The translations under genes and the position numbers were made by a program. A stretch of DNA of 64,000 nucleotides, from positions 62,001 to 126,000 of the forward strand of contig LDOQ01000174.1 of assembly GCA_001887945.1 (NCBI GenBank), written 5' to 3'. This stretch comes from Spraguea lophii (taxonomy: Eukaryota; Microsporidia; Spragueidae). Numbering within the stretch: position 1 is the stretch's first letter; the number at the start of each line of letters is the position of its first letter. This document shows positions 9,481 through 19,412 of this stretch, in pieces. Below the pieces are notes generated by a model. That model ran no database searches and was not told where the DNA came from. It saw nothing but the letters and a program-made list of their open reading frames with translations.

Positions 9481-9524
9481 TCTCTTTTATATACCTTTTT
9501 TGAAAGTTAAAATAGTTGTTTACC
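9481..9524 (-). repeat. Right terminal inverted repeat of the Merlin element
   Basis: Reverse complement begins GGTAAACAAC and continues into the same roughly 30-bp core as the left end. The two copies define the transposon limits. Confidence 0.8.
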
Positions 9525-10009
9525 TGACCTATAATATGTTTGACATATAATTCTAAAAAGTTACAATAAATATTTATAATTTAAAACATACTGACTGGTT
9601 ATTATTTTTTATCCAGTTTCATAGGATTATTAAAACAAATTTAATTATAAAATTATTAATAATAACATATATGGTTAAAATAGATTAATGAGTTATACGA
9701 TTAAAATAAAATAAAAATTATATTTTATATTAAATGTATAATTCTTTTTCTATGTAAATTAGCTTTATATAACTAGATATTTTATCATTAATAATCTATA
9801 ATCATAATTAAATAGTCTATCACTATAGCCAAATCTTTCTATAACTAAATACTATATCATTATAACTACTATAATTTAAATTTATATCAAAATTTTTAAA
9901 TTAATCATATTTTTTTAGAATTAATTTACTATTTTAGTATAAAACACATATATTCTTTTTTAAGAAAAACAAAAAAAATAAACCTCTTATACCTTATTAA
10001 AAACTTTAT
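9525..10009. other. AT-rich spacer, nothing recognised
   Basis: Very A/T-rich sequence between the Merlin end and the stop of the next gene. I see no frame, RNA signature or repeat in it. Confidence 0.5.
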
Positions 10010-10516
10010 TTAATGCTGTGAAGTTTTTAAAAGCTTAATTGCACCACTCTCAATACTTTTTATTGTTATTTGTATTTTTTTATTATTTTTCGTTTTAAAT
10101 TTAATAATATCATTTTCTATTTGTTTGATTATGACACTTATAATCTCACCATTCATATTTATTTTGACTGTTTCATTCTTCTTAAAATTACTATCACCTA
10201 TTTTTATACTATTATTTCCAATCTTTATATTTACTGAAATACCTTTTATATTATTATAATCCTGTATTTTCTCCTCTTCTGTACATGGTCTTAACATCTC
10301 TGTTTTTCTCCTACGCCTACCAACATGCTCTTCTTTCTTAATATCCTTCATTTTATCTATCTCTCTTTCAAATCCCTCTATTTTTTCGTATACCATCTTT
10401 AAAATGTCAAAATATCTATTTTTTGTACTCTGATCTGGCATCTGTGATAACCCATCTTTCTGTTCTTTTATATTCATATCCTTATCATGTTTTATATATT
10501 TTAAATCATTTATCAT
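10010..10516 (-). CDS. Unrecognised 168-aa basic protein with a beta-rich C-terminal domain
   Basis: I do not recognise the family. The N-terminal half is charged and helical. A basic patch GRRRRK (about 66-71) could be a nuclear localisation signal. The last 80 residues alternate hydrophobic and polar residues, with a pattern of IGDSNFKKNETVKI followed by short strands (VIIKQI, IIKFKT, IQITIK), suggesting a small SH3/Tudor-like barrel as found in chromatin readers and adaptors. That function is a guess. A 168-codon open frame in sequence this AT-rich supports a real gene. The start lacks a CCC run but has TCC 11 bases upstream. Confidence 0.65.
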   Translation of the reverse strand: MINDLKYIKHDKDMNIKEQKDGLSQMPDQSTKNRYFDILKMVYEKIEGFEREIDKMKDIKKEEHVGRRRRKTEMLRPCTEEEKIQDYNNIKGISVNIKIGNNSIKIGDSNFKKNETVKINMNGEIISVIIKQIENDIIKFKTKNNKKIQITIKSIESGAIKLLKTSQH

Positions 10517-11571
10517 TTTAGATATAAGGAGTACTATTTTCTATAAATGTTAGTATAATCTTATATATAATCTTAATATAATAAAGATATTCGTTTAATA
10601 TAAGTGTTAGTATAATCCTATTAAGTATATGCATTAGTATAATAAATATTTATTTCATATATTTTTAATATAACAAAAATATATTTGATTTTTTTTTGTT
10701 TAAAAGTTTGACATTAAAAATTGCTAATTATTTTACAAAAAAAATACTTAGAATTTTTTTATATTGGAAATATGAAATAAATGACATATCATATTTTTTT
10801 TATTTAAATTAAAATTTTAATAAATATGGAAATTATGATGATTAAATGATATTTGGTAAACTTAAGCTTATATTAAATAATATAGAATATTTTTTAAATG
10901 TATAATTTTAAAATGGATAGTTTAATCTTAAATAATTTTTATAGTAATATTACATATTATTGTATTATTATAATGACTATATTTGGTTTAGAAGATATTT
11001 TAAAATAATACTGATTTTATAAATATTAAGTTTATAAATGAGTTTAGCTTGTGATTTGAATTTAGTATGTTAAAACCATCTAAGATAGTAAAATAATATT
11101 CAATATACATATCAAATAGTATTAAAACTTATTCATGTAATGGTTCTCATTCTTCTGAATATTATATAAATAATATTGTGAAATAATATCTAAAAATTAT
11201 GCTATATAAAGAAAATATATTTTATTGGTATTTAGTTTATTTTATATAAATATTTTTAAAATAATAGTGTAATATATATTTTATATTTCCATAATAGTAA
11301 ATTTAAGAAAGATTGAGTATATGAGAGGAAATAATTACAAACATTCAATTTACTGTGATTAAAAAAATAATGAAATTTTAAAACTTTAAAAGAAAAAATA
11401 TTATAGAAATGAAATTATTTTGAGCTAAGAATGAAAATAATAAAGAGTATAAATAAAATAAATATAATTAAAATTTATGGTTATATTTTATAAGAAATTA
11501 ATGTCATTGTCAAATGATATTTTAAAAAAATATATTTAATTTATTAGTTTATTTTTAGGAATGATACATAT
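10517..11571. other. 1-kb AT-rich desert, nothing recognised
   Basis: No frame longer than a few dozen codons with a plausible start, no tRNA boxes and no obvious repeat are visible. It ends at SINE copy 2. Confidence 0.5.
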
Positions 11572-12048
11572 TAGTAATATATATTTTTATTTATAGGAGT
11601 TTTTTAATCGATTGTGGTCTATTATGATCCATTATTTTTAGTTTCTAAAGCATAATTAAACTTATATTAATTGGTTTCATTACAGATATGTATTGATCTT
11701 ATTTTACCTTATACTCCAGAAGGTTAGGATTTTGTGTATAATGTAATCATCATTCTATCATCTTTAATGATATCCCTATCCTTCTTCTTGGTATAGTAAT
11801 GTACATTCATAAATCAATACAGGGATCGCAATTACACCAGATAAACATTATTTTACTCGTGTAATGATACCGTAATACAAGGTGTGGATAATGTTACTCT
11901 ATCGGATGCTCACTTGTTCAACAACCTTTCTCTTCTTCTCTTCAATTTTTTTATTTTTTTTTTGAAAATTCTTTTGGGTGAAGGATTTTAACCAGCTGAC
12001 TTGGGATTTGGTTACCACATCACGACTATTCTGTGAAGTAGGTTTAGA
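11572..12048 (-). mobile_element. tRNA-derived SINE, copy 2 (full length, decayed)
   Basis: It aligns along its whole length with the SINE at 8275-8770 in the same orientation. Shared blocks include TTAGGATTT, AATCAATACAGGGAT and CTTGGG(A/T)TTTGGTTAC. Most differences are C to T or G to A, so GC content has fallen to near the local background. The B-box GTTCGAATCC has become GGTTAAAATCC, so the promoter is probably dead. No target duplication can be recognised. Confidence 0.75.
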
Positions 12049-12841
12049 AATGTTTTTAAAATAAAAACAATAATAACTGTTTAATAAAAATACGATATGT
12101 TCTAATATTATAGTTACATAAAGAAGTTTTAACAAATTAAAATAAATCAAAATGGAAATAAATAGTTATTGATGATTTATAAGGAATATTCTTATAAATT
12201 ATAATGTAATGAATTATTACAAAAACTAAAAAATATACAATATATTATAAAATTTATTTGAAAATATATATGTTATTGAATAATCGTAAAACATTTTTGT
12301 CATACTCTAATGATAAATTGATAGAATGTTCGATCCTGGTATAAATTGGTCGGAGTAAAACTTATTGAATTGTTTTTAAAAAATAGATAGATTGAAAAAC
12401 ATGTTTTTATATCCTTTTATATTCATAAGATGATATATGACATCGTTTATAATATACCATCAAGAACAAAGATGGCAATCGATATTTTGACATTCAAAAT
12501 ATCCACCAAAAATTCATGCATATATGGCAAATTTAAAATTTCGGTCAGTAATTGAATCTACCAACATATTTTTATTTTAAAATATAAGGTAAATATTACA
12601 TACAAAGAATGTATTAGAGAATAATTAAATAAAAATATTTTATTTTCTTTTATATAGGAAAAATAATTAATAACAAATAAGCTTTATTTGAAAACGGCTA
12701 AGTCTGATTTTTCTACAAATATTACAATCATATTGTCTTGCACGAACTAATATTATTATTTTATTCTGCGTATGCTTGTTGATAATAAGTTGATTAAAAA
12801 AGTAAATGATTACAATTATATATTTTAAAATCTATTATTTT
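12049..12841. other. AT-rich spacer with a possible integrase relic
   Basis: There is no intact gene. On the plus strand 12427-12555 is open and reads NIPSRTKMAIDIL, faintly like the start of a retrotransposon integrase core (basic residues followed by a DIL/DIxGP block). There is no further support on either side. Confidence 0.3.
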
Positions 12842-13423
12842 CTATATTTTTATATTTAAGATTTCTTCTTTCTTTAAAATTGCACCTTCTCTAAATGAAT
12901 TCTTCATTGAATCATAATATACATCAAATAGTGTATTGATTTCATTTATAGATTCTAAGTAATATCTAAAATTTATTAAGAGTAGATTACCATTAGATCC
13001 CAACTTTTTATTTTTCAAAAAAATAGCTTTATTTTCCTCTAATAATCTTTTATCTAATAAATTAACAAATTTAATAGACTCATTTTTAAATTCTTCAAAA
13101 ATTACTGTTTGTTTTATATTTATAACCATATCCTTCATCCATTGTTCTACACCCATAAACTGTTCTTTATCTTTAGTATAATCAGCATCAACCAAATCCA
13201 GGATCAAAGCTCTAATTTCCAGAATTTTAGATTCCACAGCTAATTTAAATATATCATCAACATTTTTATACCTTGATAGAAGGTATAATAGTGGTAATGG
13301 TAAATTATTGTCTTGTATTCTTTCTTTTACTCTAACAATATATCTTTCTATTAATTTATTAAGATGGATATTATCATCTTTGTATTCTTCTAAAAGATTT
13401 TGTATCTGGTGTAAAACATTCAT
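12842..13423 (-). CDS. Unrecognised 193-aa helical protein
   Basis: The predicted protein is soluble and almost wholly alpha-helical, with heptad-like leucines (QIQNLLEEYKDD, LIERYIVRVKERI). It has no signal peptide, membrane segment or known motif that I can name. The start codon directly follows CACCCTT, the local start signal, and the frame is intact, so it is very likely a real gene. It sits alone between AT-rich spacers. Confidence 0.7.
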   Translation of the reverse strand: MNVLHQIQNLLEEYKDDNIHLNKLIERYIVRVKERIQDNNLPLPLLYLLSRYKNVDDIFKLAVESKILEIRALILDLVDADYTKDKEQFMGVEQWMKDMVINIKQTVIFEEFKNESIKFVNLLDKRLLEENKAIFLKNKKLGSNGNLLLINFRYYLESINEINTLFDVYYDSMKNSFREGAILKKEEILNIKI

Positions 13424-14391
13424 AAGGGTGTATAAACAAAAGATAGTCTATATATATTATATAAGAGAATAATGTAGATAGAATAATAGAATTCAAGGAG
13501 ATTTTATTTGTTATATGGATCATATATTTTATTTGTGCAATAAATAAATATATAGTTCATTATATATCAATTTTAATTATTTTTAAATTAAAAAAGTAAC
13601 ACTGAATGTGATGATAATAATAGACAGATTATAAAAATATATAAAGATAGAATGTTTTTTTAAATAAAAATATATAAAGACGGGAGGTTTTCACTTTGTC
13701 TGGCAAAAAAAATATATAAAAATATAAATGCTGGTTAGGTTCTTATTAAATACAAAATTAGGTAGATAATAATATAATATTATCTGTTTTTATACAACAC
13801 CATTATAGGATTAGATCACTGATTTATTTTTTTATTTTAATTATTAAATAGATCACGGTATTATATCAAGAATGCAGATATGATGTCGTTTAGTTTAGAG
13901 GGGTTTATGTAATATATGCAAAATACTAATACGCTGTAGCATAAAATAAAATGAGATTAATATATGTATTGTATCGTACGATAGACCAAAAAAATATCAG
14001 AAATCAAATGCTGTAAATTATGTTTAATAGAAATATGTTTATGAGGTAATTTAAAATAATTCAGTTCAAATATTTTTAATATTATCCGACTTTTATAAAT
14101 TTGATATAATACTATAAAGATGATTATAATATTTGTTATTTATATTTAAGCAGTATTAAAATCTTAATGGATGCTTATAATATTAAAAGTATAGAATAAT
14201 TATTTATTAAAAAATATATTTAACCGTATTGTTATAAGATTGAAAATCAATAAACGATATTTGTAAAATAAATCTTTTCAAATTTTTAAACTAAAATAAA
14301 TCCTTTTATTATAAACAACTTTAATCTTCTTTTTTTCTTCATTTGTCGTGCGAAACATTAGAAATTATTCACCACTATTTTAACCTGTTAT
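13424..14391. other. AT-rich desert
   Basis: No gene or RNA signature is supported. A less AT-rich patch at 13680-13715 (CGGGAGG...GTCTGG) stands out but matches nothing that I know. Confidence 0.45.
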
Positions 14392-14835
14392 TTAAAATCT
14401 TACATTTTTTATAATATTTTCTATAATTTCTCTATGTGGTGATTCTTCTATTATTTTCAGACATTCATGTATATACTCTGGTATTGTCTTATCAAGTAAA
14501 AATTTTATTACATCATCTATAAAATGATTACAATTATTTTTTAATACATGATATGTATCAACATTATAATCACCATTAATCGATTCTAGATATTCTATAA
14601 AAATTTCATGCTGGATTAATGTTTCTCCCATATCATGTTCATAAACATGCATACCATATCCAGAAAATCCGGGCTGTGTGTTTCTTATTCCGCTCGAATA
14701 AAAATATTCCTTATCGTAAACAACAATAGAAGAATGCCATATTCCTTTAAAATTAAGACCTAATGTTTTACAGAAGAATAATGTTTGTGGTGATGCTAGA
14801 TTATAAACACGAAGTAATACTTTTTGATGTGACAT
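14392..14835 (-). CDS. PPPDE/DeSI-family thiol isopeptidase
   Basis: The product has 147 residues, the normal size for a single PPPDE domain. DeSI proteins are papain-fold cysteine peptidases that remove SUMO or ubiquitin from substrates in cytosol and nucleus. The catalytic pair is visible: His in GIWHSSIVVY and Cys in KNNCNHF. Other family features are the opening VLLRVYNLAS, EYFYSSGI and GETLI. The frame extends 31 codons further upstream, but I place the start at 14835, where ATG follows a CCCCCC run. The upstream extension lacks homology. Substrates cannot be told from sequence. Confidence 0.88.
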   Translation of the reverse strand: MSHQKVLLRVYNLASPQTLFFCKTLGLNFKGIWHSSIVVYDKEYFYSSGIRNTQPGFSGYGMHVYEHDMGETLIQHEIFIEYLESINGDYNVDTYHVLKNNCNHFIDDVIKFLLDKTIPEYIHECLKIIEESPHREIIENIIKNVRF

Positions 14836-15039
14836 AAATGAGGGGGGATACAAATATTTTATATATTGATTACCAAACAAAAAAAATGATATGTTTGGGA
14901 AATGGAATATTATTAATACTTCAGGCATATAGACTTATGCGAAAGAAAATTTGGTAAGATATGCACATTAAAACGGTATAAATAAACGGTTAAAAAGGAA
15001 ACAAAATAATAAAACAAATAAAATAATCATTTAATATAT

Positions 15040-15890
15040 TTTAGATCGTTTAAAACTTCACGAACAAGATTTTTTATTTGTTTTTGAATAAAGTACGTTG
15101 ACGTTTAAGTCATTAATCATTTCACATTACGCATATGTTACTTTTTTAACTATTTTTTTATATCTCCACGTAATTTCAATGGTTTGAATGTGTATTCCTC
15201 TACTTTGTAGATGTACAAAATTAACTATGTGATTAATTGTTTCGTGCATATAGCCCAAGCTGTATACTTTTGAATAAGCTTTTTAACCATTTGTTATTAT
15301 TTTATCCTAGATTAACGTTGTTTTTGATCACTTTTTCAATAACTTCTGCGTTTCCTTTCATTTCACTATTATAAAACACTTCTTTTATATTCCGGGAAAT
15401 AACATTAATAACCCGAGATTGTTTTTGAGATTTTCCGATATTATATTTTGTTTTCGAGACTACAATCTCATCAAATTCTATTATGTCATCACACCCACTT
15501 ATTTTATTTTATTTCTTTTTGATTTCTACGGTTTTTAATTTATTTATTATAGAATTTATTACTTTATAACTTAAATTGTTTTTTTCTATAATGCATTTAT
15601 GTATTAATTTATTACGTACTTCCTATAATACTTGAAATATTCCGTAGATAAAAATTTTAAAACCATCAAAAAAAGGTTTTTTTCATATTGATATTGTTTT
15701 TTTCTTTGATTTTGCATCAAAACATATCCATTCGATCTCCATAATCAATTGATCTGATTTTCTTACATTTGGGGCATAATCTTTTAGATGAAATTACCCC
15801 ATCGTTTTTAACTCAACAAAAAGACACATACAATTATTTAGACAGTTCATATATTTCTATTGATGTTTTGTTTGTTATAAACATTTGAGG
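15040..15890 (-). pseudogene. Second Merlin/ISXO2-like transposase relic, different lineage
   Basis: Read on the minus strand, scattered blocks in shifting frames match the same family: a zinc ribbon (RLCPKCKKI) near 15770, IIEFDEIVVSKTKYNIGK near 15420-15480, and a C-terminal block HETINHIVNFV followed by IHIQTIE.TWR near 15200. Many stops interrupt it. The residues differ strongly from the copy at 8163-9466, so it comes from another Merlin subfamily. I did not find its terminal repeats. Confidence 0.65.
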
Positions 15891-15958
15891 TTATTAAGGT
15901 TTTTATTTACACATGTTATTTAAATATTTTATAAAATATATTTTATTGTTTTTTATCC

Positions 15959-16114
15959 ATGAAGAATTTCAATGATATTTATATGAAAATATACAATGAA
16001 GAGAGAACTAATAATAAAAATATATTTTATAATATTTATGAAAAAGAAGATGTAGAAAATAATTATAATTATAATAAAACAATAAAAAATTATATAAACA
16101 AAGAAGAAGAATAA
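15959..16114 (+). CDS. Possible 51-aa small protein
   Basis: ATG follows ATCC, a weak version of the local start signal. The frame reads MKNFNDIYMKIYN and ends in an acidic INKEEE tail. The composition (N, K, E, Y) is like true genes here, but in such AT-rich DNA 51 codons could be chance. No family is recognised. Confidence 0.3.
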   Translation: MKNFNDIYMKIYNEERTNNKNIFYNIYEKEDVENNYNYNKTIKNYINKEEE

Positions 16115-17304
16115 GTAAATGAATATAAAACATAGTTATAACTATCATAGTTCTTAAAATTATATAATAAAAATATAACGTTTATTTAATTATAAAGTCA
16201 TATGATTTTGAATTATAACAACTGTAAATATAAAATAAAGTAATTGGTCAATTTAATTATATTTAAAATAAATAAAAATTTATTTTATGTTACCAAGACC
16301 TTTTAATTACAAAATATTTTGTAAGTGTAAAACAGCTCATAATTGTATCATGTCAATTTATATGAGAAATATTTTTAAGTCACCAGTCAAATCATAATAT
16401 AACACCAATGTAATATTTATATGGCCATTTTTTCTTTCATATCAATTAAACATAAAGATATTATAAGTACACCAATTTAACCTTTGAATACTTTTTTATT
16501 ACTTAAAAGTCAACCTGTAATAAATAGATGTAACATCTTATAATAAATATGATCTGAAATCTGAATGTTTAAAGATATAGACACAAGTACAGCATTATGT
16601 AAAAGATATATATGTATTTTTAATGATAGATTCTAGGAAACAATATTACCTATAATAAATGAATTTCGCGAGCTGAAACCACCTATATATTTTGATCAGT
16701 AATTTAAATATATAAATATATTAGAGAGTATGTTTTGGGGATATCATATGATTAGCCACAATAGAAATTTCGTGTGTCACAAAATAAGAGTAAACATTCA
16801 ATCAATAAAATTTTACTCAAATAAATGAAAATACTAAGAAAGAGAAATACATAAAACATTATTAAAAGCTTATTTGAAAGATTGAATAATTATACAAAAC
16901 ATAATATAAAATGATAGTAATATATTATTTAAATGAAGATACAATAATTAAATAATCCATTAATTTATTTTATAAAGAAAAGAAATAATAAACACGATCC
17001 AAATATTCCGAGTATTAATTTAAGAAAACTATTTTAAATAATATATTTCATCATTTTTATATTCTCCCCAATGAATTAAAATCTATTTACAAAATAAATA
17101 TAGAAATAATATTATTTTATTATAAAAATGAAATCCTCTTAAACCAATAAAAATAATAGTAAATAATAATAAACAAAAAATAATAGAAAATAATAATAAA
17201 GAATAAAGAATATCACTTAAAATATTACTTAAAGAAAATATTGATAATTAAATATTGATTATATTTTTTATAACAAAGAAAGAAGAATAATTTTTTATAC
17301 CCCC
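16115..17304. other. 1.2-kb AT-rich desert
   Basis: No frame, tRNA box or clear repeat is seen. A CCCCAATG at about 17067 looks like a start signal, but the frame stops after two codons. Confidence 0.5.
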
Positions 17305-18048
17305 ATGAATTTTTTATTATTTCTTATTCAATCACAAGCTTTTTATATTTACGATACATATAAAATGACCACATCACCAGATACCCAGATTTCATCATTT
17401 GTATGTGCTATTCTTATTTTTATTTCATTATGTATTTCAGTTATTGGTATACGATATAAAAAACCATGCTTAGCAATATTATCTACATGTATATTATCTA
17501 TATTTACAATCCATATATTTTATGCCATCAAAGTCAAATCATTTGTATTTCTATCAGAAATACTTTACTATGAAGATCTTAAAAATGTAATGGAAAATTC
17601 TATATTTCTACTTATATTAATTATGTATTCTCAGTATTTTATTCTCTCTTCGTTATTTGTATTAAGAAAAATTAGTTTTAATATTCTCTCGCTGATATGC
17701 ATGCTATTCTCCATTTACAGAATATTTTTTATCAAATATTCATTCTTCTATATTTCTGTTAGTATTATTTTTAAATGGATTATATTTAGTATACTTTCTA
17801 TGCTTAGTATATTTTTATATATTATACACCCATCACTTATGCTATCTATTATGTTTTCTCTTATTGGTATTACATCAGGATTAATATTATTAGATACACA
17901 AATTTCACATAATTTGGGAATGTCATCATTTATTGAAGCTTTAAAAATACAAGAATATAAAGTATCGTATATCAAGGAAATTATTATGATGTTGCTTATG
18001 ATATTTGTTTCGTTGGGAATACAGATATCATCAAAAATAAAAAAATAA
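17305..18048 (+). CDS. Bax-inhibitor-1/TMBIM-like multi-pass membrane protein
   Basis: The protein has 247 residues with about seven hydrophobic segments, matching BI-1 topology. The best family sign is at about 185-200: a hydrophobic helix followed by LILLDTQISHN, which resembles the BI-1 motif (Y/V)DTQ.I. Next come EALKIQEYKVSYIKEI and a final helix in place of the A.x.LY.D....F.R block. BI-1 proteins sit in the ER or Golgi membrane, leak calcium and damp stress-induced death. The start codon directly follows ATACCCCC. Divergence is large, so I call the family and not an orthologue. Confidence 0.55.
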   Translation: MNFLLFLIQSQAFYIYDTYKMTTSPDTQISSFVCAILIFISLCISVIGIRYKKPCLAILSTCILSIFTIHIFYAIKVKSFVFLSEILYYEDLKNVMENSIFLLILIMYSQYFILSSLFVLRKISFNILSLICMLFSIYRIFFIKYSFFYISVSIIFKWIIFSILSMLSIFLYIIHPSLMLSIMFSLIGITSGLILLDTQISHNLGMSSFIEALKIQEYKVSYIKEIIMMLLMIFVSLGIQISSKIKK

Positions 18049-18220
18049 AATATATATTTAGATTATATTTAAATTATCTTTAATTGTTAAAAATAAATTA
18101 TATTTCAATGATAGAAGAAGATGATATAAAAATATTTAATTATCACACAGTTGAATATTCAATTATTAAGAATATAAAATTATCAAACAATTGAATATAT
18201 AAAAGATTATTACATAAATA

Positions 18221-18904
18221 TTATTTATTTTTATTCATTAACTTCTTCATCTCTCTTTCTCTTTCCTGTATAATATTTTTATATTCTTTTTGATCTGCAC
18301 TTTTTATAATATTCCCATGTTTATCTTTCATCTCTTTTCTATTATACCTATAATTATATTTTAGATTTGGAACAATACCATTTTTATCCTGTCTAACCGA
18401 TACTCTTGTAATTGTATTATAACCACACTTAGAACAAAAATCTATTTTTTTATCATAAATTTTATAACAAGTATAACACCTCATTTTATATTCCTTATCC
18501 AAATTTCCATTTACTAATGAGAGTGCTTTCAATGCACTAACAACACCATAATCAGTAGAAAGGCATTTTACATTATTAAATTTATTAACCTTATCCATAT
18601 TATATTTTGATATCCAACAATCTTTTAATTTATCTGCTTCTATACTTTTTTGTAATGTTAATGCAATAACACTAATATCAGTGTCACCAACAAGTATATT
18701 ATGTTCATCTACTACCTTCATAACTTCTAATATGTATTTTTCTTCTACCGGTACTATTTCTATCTTAGATTCTATAGATTTATAATATAAGAGTGCATCC
18801 ATGCTTTTTATTTCTTCGATAACTAGTTTTGTAGTATATCCTTTCGTTATATTGTTTAAATGGTGATTTATAATTGCGCATGTGTCTATTATAAATATTG
18901 TCAT
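18221..18904 (-). CDS. NOB1: NOB1, 20S pre-rRNA site D endonuclease
   Basis: NOB1 makes the last cleavage that releases 18S rRNA during cytoplasmic 40S maturation. The 227-residue product has the PIN nuclease domain at 1-105 (IIDTCAIINH with the first catalytic Asp, KLVIEEIKS, and a later DTDISVIAL acidic cluster). A zinc ribbon follows at about 139-160 (CYTC...CSKC), then the basic PNLKYNYRYNRK tail typical of NOB1. It is shorter than yeast Nob1 (459 aa), having lost linkers. TCCC lies 4 bases before ATG. RIO2, its partner in late 40S assembly, is also in this window. Confidence 0.93.
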   Translation of the reverse strand: MTIFIIDTCAIINHHLNNITKGYTTKLVIEEIKSMDALLYYKSIESKIEIVPVEEKYILEVMKVVDEHNILVGDTDISVIALTLQKSIEADKLKDCWISKYNMDKVNKFNNVKCLSTDYGVVSALKALSLVNGNLDKEYKMRCYTCYKIYDKKIDFCSKCGYNTITRVSVRQDKNGIVPNLKYNYRYNRKEMKDKHGNIIKSADQKEYKNIIQEREREMKKLMNKNK

Positions 18905-19387
18905 TAAGTGGGATAAAAATAAAATATTTATAATATTTATAATAATATGAAAAGAGATGTGATAATACGAGATGTGATAGTATGGTAATATAATAAGATA
19001 GTATGGTTATACGGTATGTGATATATTATAGATATTATATTATCATATCTCTTTTCTTATTATCATATTATTACATTTATTTTTACTATGAGAAAATTTT
19101 TTAAGAATAATATTTCAAGGATTCTTTTTAATACCAACTATAAAATACTATGCATTAATAAATATGTTCATTTATTTAAAAAAGATATTCATAGAATAAA
19201 ATAAAAATAAACAGATAAATATTATAAATATTTTTTGTAATAACATTTTATTCTAAATTTTCTTATTTAAATTAACATCATACGTAAGAATAATTATTTA
19301 AATCAATATCATAATACGTAATAGAATAATTATATTTATTTCTGTTCAATATTTAATTCTTCTATATTTAAGTTTTATTTCTGTTCA
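18905..19387. other. Spacer upstream of NOB1 with an inverted repeat and a tandem repeat
   Basis: It holds the 18-bp inverted repeat at 18950/19038 and a 39-bp tandem duplication that runs into the TAF2 stop region; both are listed separately. Otherwise it is AT-rich with no gene. Confidence 0.6.
18950..19055. repeat. Imperfect 18-bp inverted repeat
   Basis: AAAAGAGATGTGATAATA at 18950-18967 matches the reverse complement of 19038-19055 with one mismatch. About 70 nt separate the arms, and the loop repeats GAGATGTGATA once more. It could form a hairpin in the NOB1 upstream region. Confidence 0.7.
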
Positions 19388-19412
19388 TTATTTAATTTTT
19401 TTATATTTAAGT
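19335..19412. repeat. 39-bp tandem duplication across the TAF2 stop codon
   Basis: TTTATTTCTGTTCA(A/T)TATTTAATT recurs with a period of 39 bp. The second copy encodes the last residues and stop of TAF2. The first copy is a diverged duplicate of that end, now non-coding. Confidence 0.75.

Larger units (their letters stand above)
8095..9524 (-). mobile_element. Decayed Merlin (ISXO2/IS1016-like) DNA transposon, interrupted by a SINE
   Basis: Two inverted copies of an end sequence bound the element: 8095-8139 on the left and 9481-9524 on the right, with an identical core of about 30 bp. Between them, on the minus strand, are pieces of an ISXO2-like (Merlin) DDE transposase. A SINE occupies 8275-8770. 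Without it the transposon would be roughly 0.9 kb, a normal size for a Merlin element. I could not see the 8-bp target duplication expected for the family, so the outermost ends have probably mutated. Confidence 0.8.

Noticed and set aside
9312..9503. 63-codon plus-strand frame.
   Set aside because: It is antisense to the Merlin transposase zinc-ribbon region and has no start signal.
17067..17080. CCCCAATG start signal in the 16-17 kb desert.
   Set aside because: The frame ends after two codons and no GTAAGT intron start follows.
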